Below the pieces are notes generated by a model, which was given only the letters and a program-made list of their open reading frames with translations, searched no databases and had not been told where the DNA came from. Source: DATDAH01 sp963792205 (GTDB lineage: Bacteria; Actinomycetota; Acidimicrobiia; Acidimicrobiales; DATDAH01). Taken from it: 64,000 nt of DNA. Positions within the stretch are counted from its first letter, which is position 1, and every line of letters starts with the position of its first letter. The stretch spans positions 62,001 to 126,000 of the forward strand of contig CAWBVI010000004.1 in NCBI GenBank assembly GCA_963792205.1. Reading direction: 5' to 3'. This document shows, piece after piece, positions 11,342 through 20,188 of this stretch. The translations under genes and the position numbers were made by a program.

Positions 11342-11836
11342 TCAGAGGGGGATGGTGGCGTCGGTGTCGTAGCGGGCGGCAGTGCCGCCCAAGTGGCTGG
11401 AGACGACGTGGACGGCGTCGACGGTCCACGACGCGGTGATCGCCTGGCCCAGCACGGCCTTGGGCGGGCGACCGGCCAGTCGGGCGAGGGTCACGTGCCC
11501 GAGGAAGGGCCGGTCCTCCGGCGGCCGGCCGAGACCGGCGGTGCGCGCGACGACGTCGGCGGCCAGCGCCTCCAGGCCGGTCACCGGCACGTGCAGCACG
11601 CCCCGCCCGAGCCGGGCGACTGCCGGGCCCAGCGTGGCCACGACCGGCCCGTCCCCCACGCCCGTGAGCGCCTCGACGACGGGCTCCGCCTCGACGTCGC
11701 CGAGGAAGCGGAGCGTGACGTGCCACTGGTCCCGGCGGGTCCACCGGCCACCGCCGTCGACCGGTCGGTGGAGCGCCGCGATCTGGTCGAGCACCTCGTC
11801 CGGCGGCCAGACGGCGACGAAGCGCCGCTCGCTCAC
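11342..11836 (-). CDS. thpR: RNA 2',3'-cyclic phosphodiesterase (2'-5' RNA ligase family)
   Basis: This 2H-phosphoesterase has two HxT motifs, HVTLRF near residue 43 and HVTLAR near residue 125, that form the catalytic pair. Family members hydrolyse 2',3'-cyclic phosphate ends of RNA. The product is 164 aa from a GTG that overlaps the cinA stop (GTGA); SERRFVAVWPPDEV is the standard family N-terminus. Confidence 0.9.
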   Translation of the reverse strand: MSERRFVAVWPPDEVLDQIAALHRPVDGGGRWTRRDQWHVTLRFLGDVEAEPVVEALTGVGDGPVVATLGPAVARLGRGVLHVPVTGLEALAADVVARTAGLGRPPEDRPFLGHVTLARLAGRPPKAVLGQAITASWTVDAVHVVSSHLGGTAARYDTDATIPL

Positions 11837-13068
11837 TGCGCCAGCAGGCGGCGACGGAGCAGGTCGAGCAGGGTGATGGTGGCGAAGTCGCGGACCCGCC
11901 GCCGGTCGCCCGGCAGCTTGACGCGGAGGGCGTCGACCTCGTCGTCGAGGGCCCAACCGCAGAACACCGTGCCCACCGGTTGGCCCTCCTGCTCTTCAGG
12001 CCCGGCCACGCCGGTCACGGCGATGCCCACGTCGGCGTCCAGGAGCTTGCGCACCCCGTCGGCCATCGCCTTGGCCGCCTCGGCGGTGACCACCGGACCC
12101 TCCGGCACGTCGAGCACGTCGTACTTGACCTCCGAGAAGTAGGCGACGACCCCACCCTTCAGGACGTCGGAGGTCCCCGGGACGTCGGTCAGACGGGAGG
12201 CGATCAACCCGCCGGTCACCGATTCGGCCACCGCCAGGGTCAGGCCCCGGTCGCGCAGCAGGTCGAGCACGACCGACTCCATGGTCTGGTCGTCCCGGCC
12301 GAAGACGTAGTCGCCGATGAGCGGCCACAGCTCGGCCTCCTCGGCGTCGAGGAGGGCCTCGGCCGCGGCCGCGTCGTCGGCCTTGGCCGTGATGCGCACC
12401 TTGAGGCCCTCGATGCCGCTGGCCAGGAAGGCGATGGTCGGGTTGCCGAGCGTGTCCAGCTCGGTGACCCGGTCGGCGACGAGCTCGGCGATGCCCGACT
12501 CGGAGTGGCCCCACGTGCGCAGCGTGCGGCTGTGGATGACCGACTTCATGCCCGCCCGGCGGGCCAGGTCGGGGATCACGGTGCCCTCGACCATCTCCGT
12601 CATCTCGTAGGGCACGCCGGGCACGGCGTAGACGACCTTGTCGCCGATCGGGCAGATGAGCCCCGGCGCCGTGCCCGGCTGCTGGGCCATCACCGTCGCG
12701 CCTTCGGGGACGTCGGCCTGCCGGAGGTTGTTGGCCGGCATGTCCCGGCCCCGGGACCCGAACATCGCCCGGATGCGGGCCTCGACGGCTTCGTCCCGGA
12801 CGAGCGGGACGCCCATCACCTCGGCGATGACGTCACGGGTGATGTCGTCCTGGGTGGGCCCGAGCCCGCCGCAGACGATCACCGCGTCGGCCCGCTCGAG
12901 CGCCTGCTCGAGGGCCGTGCGGATGCGGGCCCGGTTGTCCCCGACCTTCGCCTGGTAGAGGCAGTCGATCCCGGTCAGGGCGAGCTGCTCGCCGATCCAG
13001 CTGGAGTTGGTGTCGACGACCTGGCCGAGCAGCAGCTCGGTGCCGACCGCCAGGACCTCGCAGTTCAC
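11833..13068 (-). CDS. cinA: CinA family nicotinamide-nucleotide amidohydrolase
   Basis: This 411-aa protein has both CinA domains. The N-terminal MoaB/Mog-like domain (AVGTELLLGQVVDTNSSWI, CGGLGPTQDDITRD) is an ADP-ribose pyrophosphatase in characterised members. The C-terminal PncC domain (AVAESVTGGLIASRLTD, GVAGPEEQEGQPVGTV) deamidates nicotinamide mononucleotide. The GTG start overlaps the pgsA stop. The pgsA-cinA order next to recA is common in bacteria. Confidence 0.95.
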   Translation of the reverse strand: MNCEVLAVGTELLLGQVVDTNSSWIGEQLALTGIDCLYQAKVGDNRARIRTALEQALERADAVIVCGGLGPTQDDITRDVIAEVMGVPLVRDEAVEARIRAMFGSRGRDMPANNLRQADVPEGATVMAQQPGTAPGLICPIGDKVVYAVPGVPYEMTEMVEGTVIPDLARRAGMKSVIHSRTLRTWGHSESGIAELVADRVTELDTLGNPTIAFLASGIEGLKVRITAKADDAAAAEALLDAEEAELWPLIGDYVFGRDDQTMESVVLDLLRDRGLTLAVAESVTGGLIASRLTDVPGTSDVLKGGVVAYFSEVKYDVLDVPEGPVVTAEAAKAMADGVRKLLDADVGIAVTGVAGPEEQEGQPVGTVFCGWALDDEVDALRVKLPGDRRRVRDFATITLLDLLRRRLLAQ

Positions 13069-13691
13069 GCGCCGATCGACGCCCCGGGGGGCTCCATGGA
13101 GGTGGCGAGACGGCTCCCGGCCCGGAAGTACTGCCAGCCGCTGACCAGCGTGAGCACCACGGCCACGCCCAGCAACACGTCGGCCAGCACCTCGGCCGTG
13201 TCCTGCAGCCCTCCGGGCCACAGCGCCGTCCCGACGGCCAACGCCTGCACGAGGGTCTTCAGCTTGGCCAGCTTGGTGGCGGGGATGGCCAGGCCCCGCC
13301 GGCCCCAGTGGATGCGCAGGAGGCTGACGGCCAGCTCCCGGGCCCCGATGAGGGCGACCGGCAGCCACCAGAACCGGTCGATCGCCACCAGCATCGTCAG
13401 GGCGCCGAAGATGAGGACCTTGTCGGCCAGCGGATCGAGGAAGGCGCCGGAGCGGGTCGTGCCGTGGCGGCGGGCGATCCAGCCGTCGATGCCATCGGTG
13501 CCGGCCAGGCCGACCCAGAGGACGAAGGTCCGCCACGTCGCCCCCTCGTCGGCGATGAGCGCGAACAGGATCGGCGAGACCAGGAGGCGGGTCACGGTGA
13601 CGAAGTTGGCCGGCGTCCGCAGCGCGGACGGCCCGTAGGTCGAGATCGGTTGGGGCTCGGGGACCCACTTGGCCTTCGGCTCGGGGCTCAC
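13065..13691 (-). CDS. pgsA: CDP-alcohol phosphatidyltransferase, probably PgsA
   Basis: This 208-aa membrane enzyme has the CDP-alcohol signature in DGIDGWIARRHGTTRSGAFL followed by DPLAD, with the four metal-binding aspartates in place. PgsA makes phosphatidylglycerol phosphate from CDP-diacylglycerol and glycerol-3-phosphate. Four or five hydrophobic segments follow. Its place between rimO and cinA is the usual pgsA context, though another polar head group cannot be excluded. Both gene junctions are GTGA overlaps. Confidence 0.88.
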   Translation of the reverse strand: MSPEPKAKWVPEPQPISTYGPSALRTPANFVTVTRLLVSPILFALIADEGATWRTFVLWVGLAGTDGIDGWIARRHGTTRSGAFLDPLADKVLIFGALTMLVAIDRFWWLPVALIGARELAVSLLRIHWGRRGLAIPATKLAKLKTLVQALAVGTALWPGGLQDTAEVLADVLLGVAVVLTLVSGWQYFRAGSRLATSMEPPGASIGA

Positions 13692-14930
13692 GTGGCCACC
13701 AGGTCGGGACCGATGGACGCCGAGATCTCCACGGTGACGAGCTCCCCCACCCCCAGATCATCCGCCACCAGGACGACGCCGTCGATCTCGGGCGCCTCTC
13801 GGTAGCTCCGCCCGACCCCGGGCTCGTCGACCAGGACCTCCACTCGCCGGCCCACCAGGTCGGCCCGGCGCTCCGCCGTGATGCGGTCCTGGAGCTCGGT
13901 CAGCTCCCGCAGGCGCTCCCGGACGAGGGCCGCGTCGACCTGCCCGTCCTGGCCTGCGGCCAGCGTCCCCTCCTCCTCGGAGAAGGCGAAGAAGCCGCAC
14001 CAGTCGAGGCGGACGTCGTCGACGAAGGCCAGCAGGGCGTCGTGGTCCTCCTCGGTCTCTCCGGGGTAGCCGACGATGAAGTTGGAGCGCAGCACCGCCC
14101 CCGGCTCGCGGTCGCGGATCGTGGCGATCGTGCGGTGGAAGCGCGTCGGCGTCGCCCCAGCGCCGCATCCGCCGCAGCAACGGGCGGGACACGTGCTGCA
14201 GCGAGAGGTCGAAGTAGGGCACGCCGGTGGCCAGGACAGTGTCGACGAGGGCGTCGTCCAGCTCCGACGGATAGAGGTAGAGGAGCCGGACCCGGTCGAC
14301 CCGCTCGGCGACCCGGCGGATCAGCGGCCCGAGCTGCTTGTCGCCCTGCCCCTGGTCGCGGCCGTAGCGGGCCAGGTCCTGGGCGACGAGCACGACCTCC
14401 CTGACCCCGAGGCCGTCGACCTCGGCCAGCACGGAATCCATGCTCCGGGACCGCTGCGGGCCACGGAAGCTGGGAATGGCGCAGAAGCCACAGGTGCGGT
14501 CACAGCCCTCGGCCACCTTCACGTACGCCCACGGCGCCGTCGCCGGCGGGCGGGGCAGCTCGAGCAGGTCGAAGGCGGGGACGAGCTGCGAGGGGGGCTT
14601 GCGCCCGATCGTCACCGGCACGCCGAACGGGGCCACGAGGTCGACCTCCGGAAGCGCCTCCGCCAGCTCGTCCCGGTAGCGCTCGGCCATGCAGCCCGTC
14701 ACGACCAGCTTGGCCCCCGGCGCCCGGCGGTCCGAGAAGGCCAGGATCGTGTCGATCGACTCCTGGCGGGCCTCCTCGACGAAGGCGCAGGTGTTCACCA
14801 CCACGAGATCGGCCTCGGTGGGATCGTCGGCCGCGGCAAAGCCATCAGCCTGCAGCACCCCCACCAGCTTGTCGGAGTCGACCTGGTTCTTGGGGCAGCC
14901 CAGGGTCTCGACCCAGAACCGCGACACCAC
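13688..14930 (-). CDS. rimO: Ribosomal protein S12 methylthiotransferase (frame broken)
   Basis: RimO is a radical-SAM enzyme that methylthiolates Asp in ribosomal protein S12. The protein begins with VETLGCPKNQVDSD, the RimO-specific signature, then NTCAFVEEA, GCMAERY, and the radical-SAM motif CDRTCGFC, with a C-terminal TRAM domain. About 413 aa are recovered after removing one apparent extra base near 14141, where RRWGDADA continues as FHRTIATIRD in the next frame. Two adjacent GTG codons (14930, 14927) can start it. Confidence 0.92.
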
Positions 14931-15013
14931 GATCCTGAAGGGTACCGGCGCGCCCCGGAGCCCGGCCGGGTCCTACACTCCGGCCGCCACATCGCGACGC
15001 TGGGCGGACAGAC

Positions 15014-16569
15014 GTGACCGACGACGGTAGGCCCGAAGGGCGGGCCACCTTCGGGGACTTCGAGGACCTACGGGAGATCGGCCGCGGCGGCTTCGCGGTC
15101 GTCTACCTGGCTTCGCAGCGGCGCTTCGGCCGGCAGGTTGCCCTGAAGGTGCTGGAGCCGAGCGCCGACGCGCGGGCCCTCGACCGCTTCGAGCGCGAGT
15201 GCGAGGCCATGGGCCGCCTGTCCTCGCACCCCAACATCGTCACGATCTTCGACGCCGGGGTCACCGACGACGGCATCCCGTACCTCGTCATGGAGCACAT
15301 GGCGGGGGGCAGCCTCGACGACCGGCTGGACCGGCAGGGGCCGCGGCCGTGGCCCGAGGTCGTCGACGTCGGCATCAAGCTGTGCGGGGCGATCGAGACG
15401 GCCCACCGGGCCACGATCCTGCACCGCGACGTGAAACCCGCCAACGTCCTGGTGTCGTCGTTCGGCGAACCGTGTCTCAGCGACTTCGGGCTGGCCCGGT
15501 TCGGGGGCAGGCCAAGACCACCGACGTGGTCACGGCCACGCTGCTGCACGCCCCGCCGGAGGTCCTCGAGGGAGCCTCCCCCACGCCGCGGTCAGACGTC
15601 TACTCCCTGGGGTCGACCCTCTACACGCTGCTGGCCGGTCAGGGGCCGTTCTGGCGGGAGTCCGACGAGAACCTCCTGGCCCTAATCGCCCGCATCGCCG
15701 ACCAACCGGTGCCTGAGTTGGACGGCAACATCCCCGAACCGGTCCGCGTCGCCCTCGAGACGGCCCTGGCCAAGGACCCCGCCGGCCGACCGACGTCGGC
15801 CGCCGACCTCGGCCGCAGGCTCCAGGCGGCCCAGGCCGCCGCGGGCGTGGCGACGACAGCCCTTCGCCTCGGTGACGACGAGGCGATCGCCGCGGCGGCG
15901 GAGGACATGGCCACAGTGGCCACCGACCCCAACGTGACCGTGCCTCGACGGGGGGCACCGGGCGACGACGGCGAACGGACCGTGAACCGTGGCCCCGACA
16001 CGCCGGTCCCCACCTTGCCGCCCCCGGCCCCCACGACCTCGACCGGTCGGCGGCGACGCTGGGTCGCTGCGCTCGCGGTCCTGGTCGTCCTGGCCCTGGC
16101 CGCCGGAGCCGTCCTCATACTGGCGGGTGGCGACGACGACGACCCCGACGCGGGCGGCGAATCCGACGAAACCAGCACGACGTCGGTCGCGGTCGAGAGG
16201 GCGGCCACGAAGGCGGACCTGGTTGATGCCGTGAACGCCCATCGCCGTGACGCGGGCGTCGATCCGGTCACGGTGGACCCTCAGCTGGCACGGGAGGCGC
16301 AGGCGCACGCCGACGCGGCCGCCGAACAGGGTGAGTTCCCCCCGGTCGACCCGACCATCGGCGACCGTCACCGGAGGCGGTGGTTCACCGTCTACTCCCT
16401 CGCTATTGCCGGCGAGTCGGCCGCCGATGCGCAACAGAACGCCTTCGACTCGCCGACGACCGAGCCGAACCTGGTCGTCGGTGACGCCGACGTTGTCGGA
16501 GTCGGGCTGGCCACGAGCGAGGACGGGGGCACCACGTACCTGGTCGAATACCTGGCGCCGCTGAACTGA
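15014..16569 (+). CDS. Ser/Thr protein kinase with extracellular CAP-like domain
   Basis: The N-terminal half is a Hanks-type kinase: glycine loop IGRGGFAVVY, VALKVL lysine, catalytic HRDVKPANVL and DFG in LSDFGLARFG. After a Pro/Thr linker, one membrane segment lies near residues 350-372 (WVAALAVLVVLALAAGAVLI). The extracellular part resembles a CAP/SCP domain: LVDAVNAHRRDAGVDPVTVD, LAREAQAHADAAAEQGEF, then VGVGLATSEDGGTTYLV. PknB-type kinases normally carry PASTA domains here. One G appears lost from the run at 15503-15507, breaking the frame within the activation segment; corrected length is 518 aa. The GTG start precedes TDDGRPEGRATFGDFEDL. Confidence 0.82.
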
Positions 16570-16619
16570 TACGTTGCCGCGCGCCGGTCAGGCGGGCCGG
16601 TGGGTGGGAAGGCGGAACG

Positions 16620-17798
16620 ATGGCGGGACACGTGCGGCGGATCGTCGCGGTGGTTGCGGGCCTGGCGGCGTTGAGCACGGGCGCACTCGCCTGCAGCGAG
16701 GAGTCGGCGGCGGCGCAGGCCGAGCAGCTGATCCTCGGGGCGGCGGACGCGACCTTTGCCCAAGGCACCGCCCAGGTGCTCGTGACCCTCGACGGGCTCG
16801 GCGACGCCGACGGCGAGGGACAGGTCGACTTCGAGAACGGCCAGAGCCAGGTGGACGTCGACGTGGACGGCCAGCCGACGTCGGTGATCGTCGACGGAGT
16901 CGACACCTATGTGGGCCTCGGCGACACCTTCACCCAGGACCTCGACGACCTGCCCGACCTGGGCACGATCCTGATCTTCCTCCAGCCTCTGCAGGCCCTC
17001 CAGATCCTGAACGGGGCCCAGGGCGGCGACGACATCGAGATCGTGGGCGACGAGGACATCGACGGCGTGGCCGTCACGCACTACCGGGTCGTCGTCGACC
17101 TGCAGGCGGCGCTGGACTCGCTCGACGGCGACGCCCGCCGGGCGCTGCAGGACGCCATCGACCGGCTCGGGCTCGACCAGCTGTCGGTCGACGTCTGGCT
17201 CGACGACAACGGCGTGGTCCGACGCCTGGTCAGCGACTTCCCGCTGCCCAACGGCGACACCGTGACCCTGCGCCTCGACCTGTCCGACTTCGGCGAGCCC
17301 GTGCGGATCCGGATCCCCCGGCCCCGCGAGGTGCTCGCCGGCGAGGCCTTCCTCCTCGCCACGGCCGACCTCTCGGGCACCTGGACCGGGACGACCACGA
17401 CCGTCAGTGCAACCGACACCGTCCAGTGGCCGCTGAACGAGCCGATCGAGATCGAGCTCGACATGACCTGCGCACCGGACGGTTCGTGCGTGAACGCGGT
17501 GTCCGGCAACACGTGGGAGACCGCGGGCGGCGGCGCGTTCACGATCGCGGCGACCGAGGAGCTCACCTGCGTCGACACCGTCACGCAGGAGCCCGGGGTC
17601 CCCGGCGGCTTCGTCGAGGAGTACGAGTCGACCTGGGTGGTGACCGCTCAGGAGGACGGCGTGGCCACGGAGATGACCGCCACGGGAACCGTCACCGGAC
17701 GGGTGACGCCCATCGGCCAAGCCGAGAACTGCACCATGCCGCAGGGCGGCCTGCAGGGCTCGGCGCAACGCGAGAGCGTGGCCACCCGCACGGGCTGA
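16620..17798 (+). CDS. Putative lipoprotein, LppX/LprG-like N-terminal region
   Basis: This 392-aa exported protein has a signal peptide of about 24 residues ending STGALAC, a probable though imperfect lipobox with Cys25. Residues 30-240 resemble the LppX/LprG lipid-binding fold in pattern (VLVTLDGLGDADGEGQVDF, HYRVVVDLQAAL, LSVDVWLDDNGVVRRL), while residues 250-385 form a separate domain with four cysteines. It follows the kinase gene by 50 bp on the same strand and could be a partner, but that is only positional. Confidence 0.65.
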   Translation: MAGHVRRIVAVVAGLAALSTGALACSEESAAAQAEQLILGAADATFAQGTAQVLVTLDGLGDADGEGQVDFENGQSQVDVDVDGQPTSVIVDGVDTYVGLGDTFTQDLDDLPDLGTILIFLQPLQALQILNGAQGGDDIEIVGDEDIDGVAVTHYRVVVDLQAALDSLDGDARRALQDAIDRLGLDQLSVDVWLDDNGVVRRLVSDFPLPNGDTVTLRLDLSDFGEPVRIRIPRPREVLAGEAFLLATADLSGTWTGTTTTVSATDTVQWPLNEPIEIELDMTCAPDGSCVNAVSGNTWETAGGGAFTIAATEELTCVDTVTQEPGVPGGFVEEYESTWVVTAQEDGVATEMTATGTVTGRVTPIGQAENCTMPQGGLQGSAQRESVATRTG

Positions 17799-17804
17799 CC
17801 GAGG

Positions 17805-20111
17805 TCAGGCCGAGTTGGACAGCACCTCGTCGAGCTCGGTCTCGGTCATCAGCACGGCCCGGGCCTTGGAGCCCTCGGACGGCCCGACGACGCCGCGCTG
17901 CTCGAGCAGGTCCATGATCCGGCCGGCCCGGGCGAAGCCCACCCGGAGCTTGCGCTGCAGCATGGAGGTCGAGCCGAGCTGGGAGCGCACGACGAGTTCC
18001 ATGGCCTGCAGGAGCAGGTCGTCGTCGTCGTCGCCTCCGCCTCTCCCGGCGCCGCTCGACCCGCCGGCGTCGCCCTCGATGCCCTCGACGTAGTGCACCT
18101 CCGGCGACTGGCGGCGCCAGTGGCCGACCACGTTGCGCACCTCCTCCTCGGTGACCCAGGCCCCCTGGAGCCGGTGCGGGATGCTGCTGTTGGCGTCGAC
18201 GAGGAGCATGTCGCCCTGGCCGACGAGGCGCTCGGCGCCGCCCTGGTCGAGGATCACGCGGCTGTCGGCGAGGCTGGACACGGCGAAGGCCAGGCGGGCC
18301 GGGATGTTCGCCTTGATGACGCCGGTGATCACGTTGACCGACGGTCGCTGCGTGGCGATGACCAGGTGGATGCCGACCGCCCGGGCCTTCTGGGCGATGC
18401 GGCAGATCGAGTCCTCGACGTCGCGGGCCGCCACCATCATGAGGTCGTTGAGCTCGTCGACCACGACGAGGATGTACGGCAGCCGCTCGTAGGGCTGGTC
18501 GTTGACATCGGTGTCGAGCTGGCCGGTGTCGACCGCGGCGTTGTAGCCCCCGAGGTCCCGGACGCCGACCTTGTGCAGCACCTCGTAGCGCCGGTCCATC
18601 TCGCGCGTGGCCCACGCCAGGGCGTTGGCCGCCTTCTTGGGGTCGACCACCACCTGGGTGAGCAGGTGCGGCAGGCGGTCGTACTGGCCGAGCTCCACCA
18701 TCTTGGGGTCGACCAGGATCATGCGGACCTCGTCGGGGGTCGAGCGCATCAGCACCGAGGTGATGATCGAGTTGATGCACGACGACTTGCCCGCGCCGGT
18801 GGCCCCGGCGATGAGGATGTGGGGCATGCGGGCCAGGTCGGTGACCTGGGTCCGCCCGCCGATGTCTCGGCCCACCGGGACGGCCAGCGGGGCCTTGGCC
18901 GCCCGGACCTCCTGCGTGGCGAGCAGGTCGCCGAGGGCCACGATCTCGCGCTTGACGTTGGGGACCTCGACGCCGATGGCCTGCTTGCCCGGGATGGGCG
19001 CCAGGATCCGGACGTCGGGGCTGGCCATGGCGTAGGCGATGTCCTTGTGCAGGCTCGTCACCCGGGCGACCTTGACGCCGGCGCCGAGCTCGAGCTCGAA
19101 GCGGGTGACGGTCGGGCCGACGACGCGGCCGACGAGGCGGGTCTGGACGTCGTGCTCGGCCAGGGCGGCGACGAGCCGGCGCCCGGTGGCATCCACGAGG
19201 CGGGTGTCGACGTCCTGGCGGCCGAGGCGGTCGAGCGAGCTCGCCGGCGGGAGCCGCCACGAACCCTTCGGCGCGGGGACCGAGCCACCGTGGTCGTCGA
19301 GGATGATCTCGGGCTGGGCCCCCGACAGGTCGAGCTGGGGCTCGGCGTCGTCGACCGGCCCGGGCTCGTCGCCGTCCGCGTCCTGGTCGAAGAACGTGCT
19401 CTCGTCGGTGGCATCGTCGTCGGCCGCCGGCCCACCGACGTGGAAGAGGGTGCCGAGGCCCTGGCGGAGCACCCGGGCCAGCGGTTGCATGCCGGACCCG
19501 GCCCGTCGGGTGAGGGCGTGGACCGACGCCCGGGTACCCAGGACGAGTCCCAGCAGGCCGACGGTCACGAGAGTGAGCACGGCGCCCCAGGTGTCGAGGA
19601 GGGCGGCGAGCGGCCGGGCCACGGCCACGCCGAGCACCCCACCGGCTGCGGCGAACTCCTCGACCGGCGAGCCCCAGGGCGGCTGGTCCCCGCCGAGGTG
19701 CAGCAGGCCGGTGAGGGCGATGCCGAGGAGGAAGGCGGCGAGGGCGAGGCGGACGCCGAGCAGCGGGTCGTCGGAGCCGGGGGCGTCCTCCTGGGGCGCG
19801 TTGCGCAGCAGGAGGAGGCCGGCGATGATCAGGCCCGGCGGCACGAACCACCGCGCCAGGCCGATCACGGCGCCGGTGGCGGTGTCGATGCCCTCGCCCG
19901 CCGGGCCGGCCAGGCCCCCGTAGATGCCGAGGGCGCCGAGGACGCCGGCGGCGACCAGGAGCACCCCGGCGAGGTCGCGGCCCCGGTCGCTCAGGGCCAG
20001 GCCGACCTTGGTCGGCGTCGGCGTGCGGCGAGCGGCCGCCTTGGTCGACTTCTTGCGGGCCGACGTCCTGGACCGCGAGGCGTTGGCAGGGCGCGAACGG
20101 GAGGAAGCCAC
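17805..20111 (-). CDS. ftsK: DNA translocase FtsK/SpoIIIE
   Basis: FtsK pumps chromosomal DNA through the division septum. The 768-aa product starts at GTG 20111 with a basic tail, then four membrane segments (residues ~40-190), an acidic linker, and the RecA-like motor: Walker A AGATGAGKSSC, Walker B ILVVVDELNDLM, TQRPSVNVITGVIKANIPAR. A C-terminal gamma winged helix (QRKLRVGFARAGRIMDLLE) recognises orienting sequences. The start is chosen because upstream translation lacks any conserved feature. Confidence 0.94.
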   Translation of the reverse strand: MASSRSRPANASRSRTSARKKSTKAAARRTPTPTKVGLALSDRGRDLAGVLLVAAGVLGALGIYGGLAGPAGEGIDTATGAVIGLARWFVPPGLIIAGLLLLRNAPQEDAPGSDDPLLGVRLALAAFLLGIALTGLLHLGGDQPPWGSPVEEFAAAGGVLGVAVARPLAALLDTWGAVLTLVTVGLLGLVLGTRASVHALTRRAGSGMQPLARVLRQGLGTLFHVGGPAADDDATDESTFFDQDADGDEPGPVDDAEPQLDLSGAQPEIILDDHGGSVPAPKGSWRLPPASSLDRLGRQDVDTRLVDATGRRLVAALAEHDVQTRLVGRVVGPTVTRFELELGAGVKVARVTSLHKDIAYAMASPDVRILAPIPGKQAIGVEVPNVKREIVALGDLLATQEVRAAKAPLAVPVGRDIGGRTQVTDLARMPHILIAGATGAGKSSCINSIITSVLMRSTPDEVRMILVDPKMVELGQYDRLPHLLTQVVVDPKKAANALAWATREMDRRYEVLHKVGVRDLGGYNAAVDTGQLDTDVNDQPYERLPYILVVVDELNDLMMVAARDVEDSICRIAQKARAVGIHLVIATQRPSVNVITGVIKANIPARLAFAVSSLADSRVILDQGGAERLVGQGDMLLVDANSSIPHRLQGAWVTEEEVRNVVGHWRRQSPEVHYVEGIEGDAGGSSGAGRGGGDDDDDLLLQAMELVVRSQLGSTSMLQRKLRVGFARAGRIMDLLEQRGVVGPSEGSKARAVLMTETELDEVLSNSA

Positions 20112-20188
20112 AGTGGCCCCAACGCTAACAGCAGCCCCACCAGCAACACGGGAGGGGTTCGGGCCTGGAGGAATGCTACGAATCCTGC

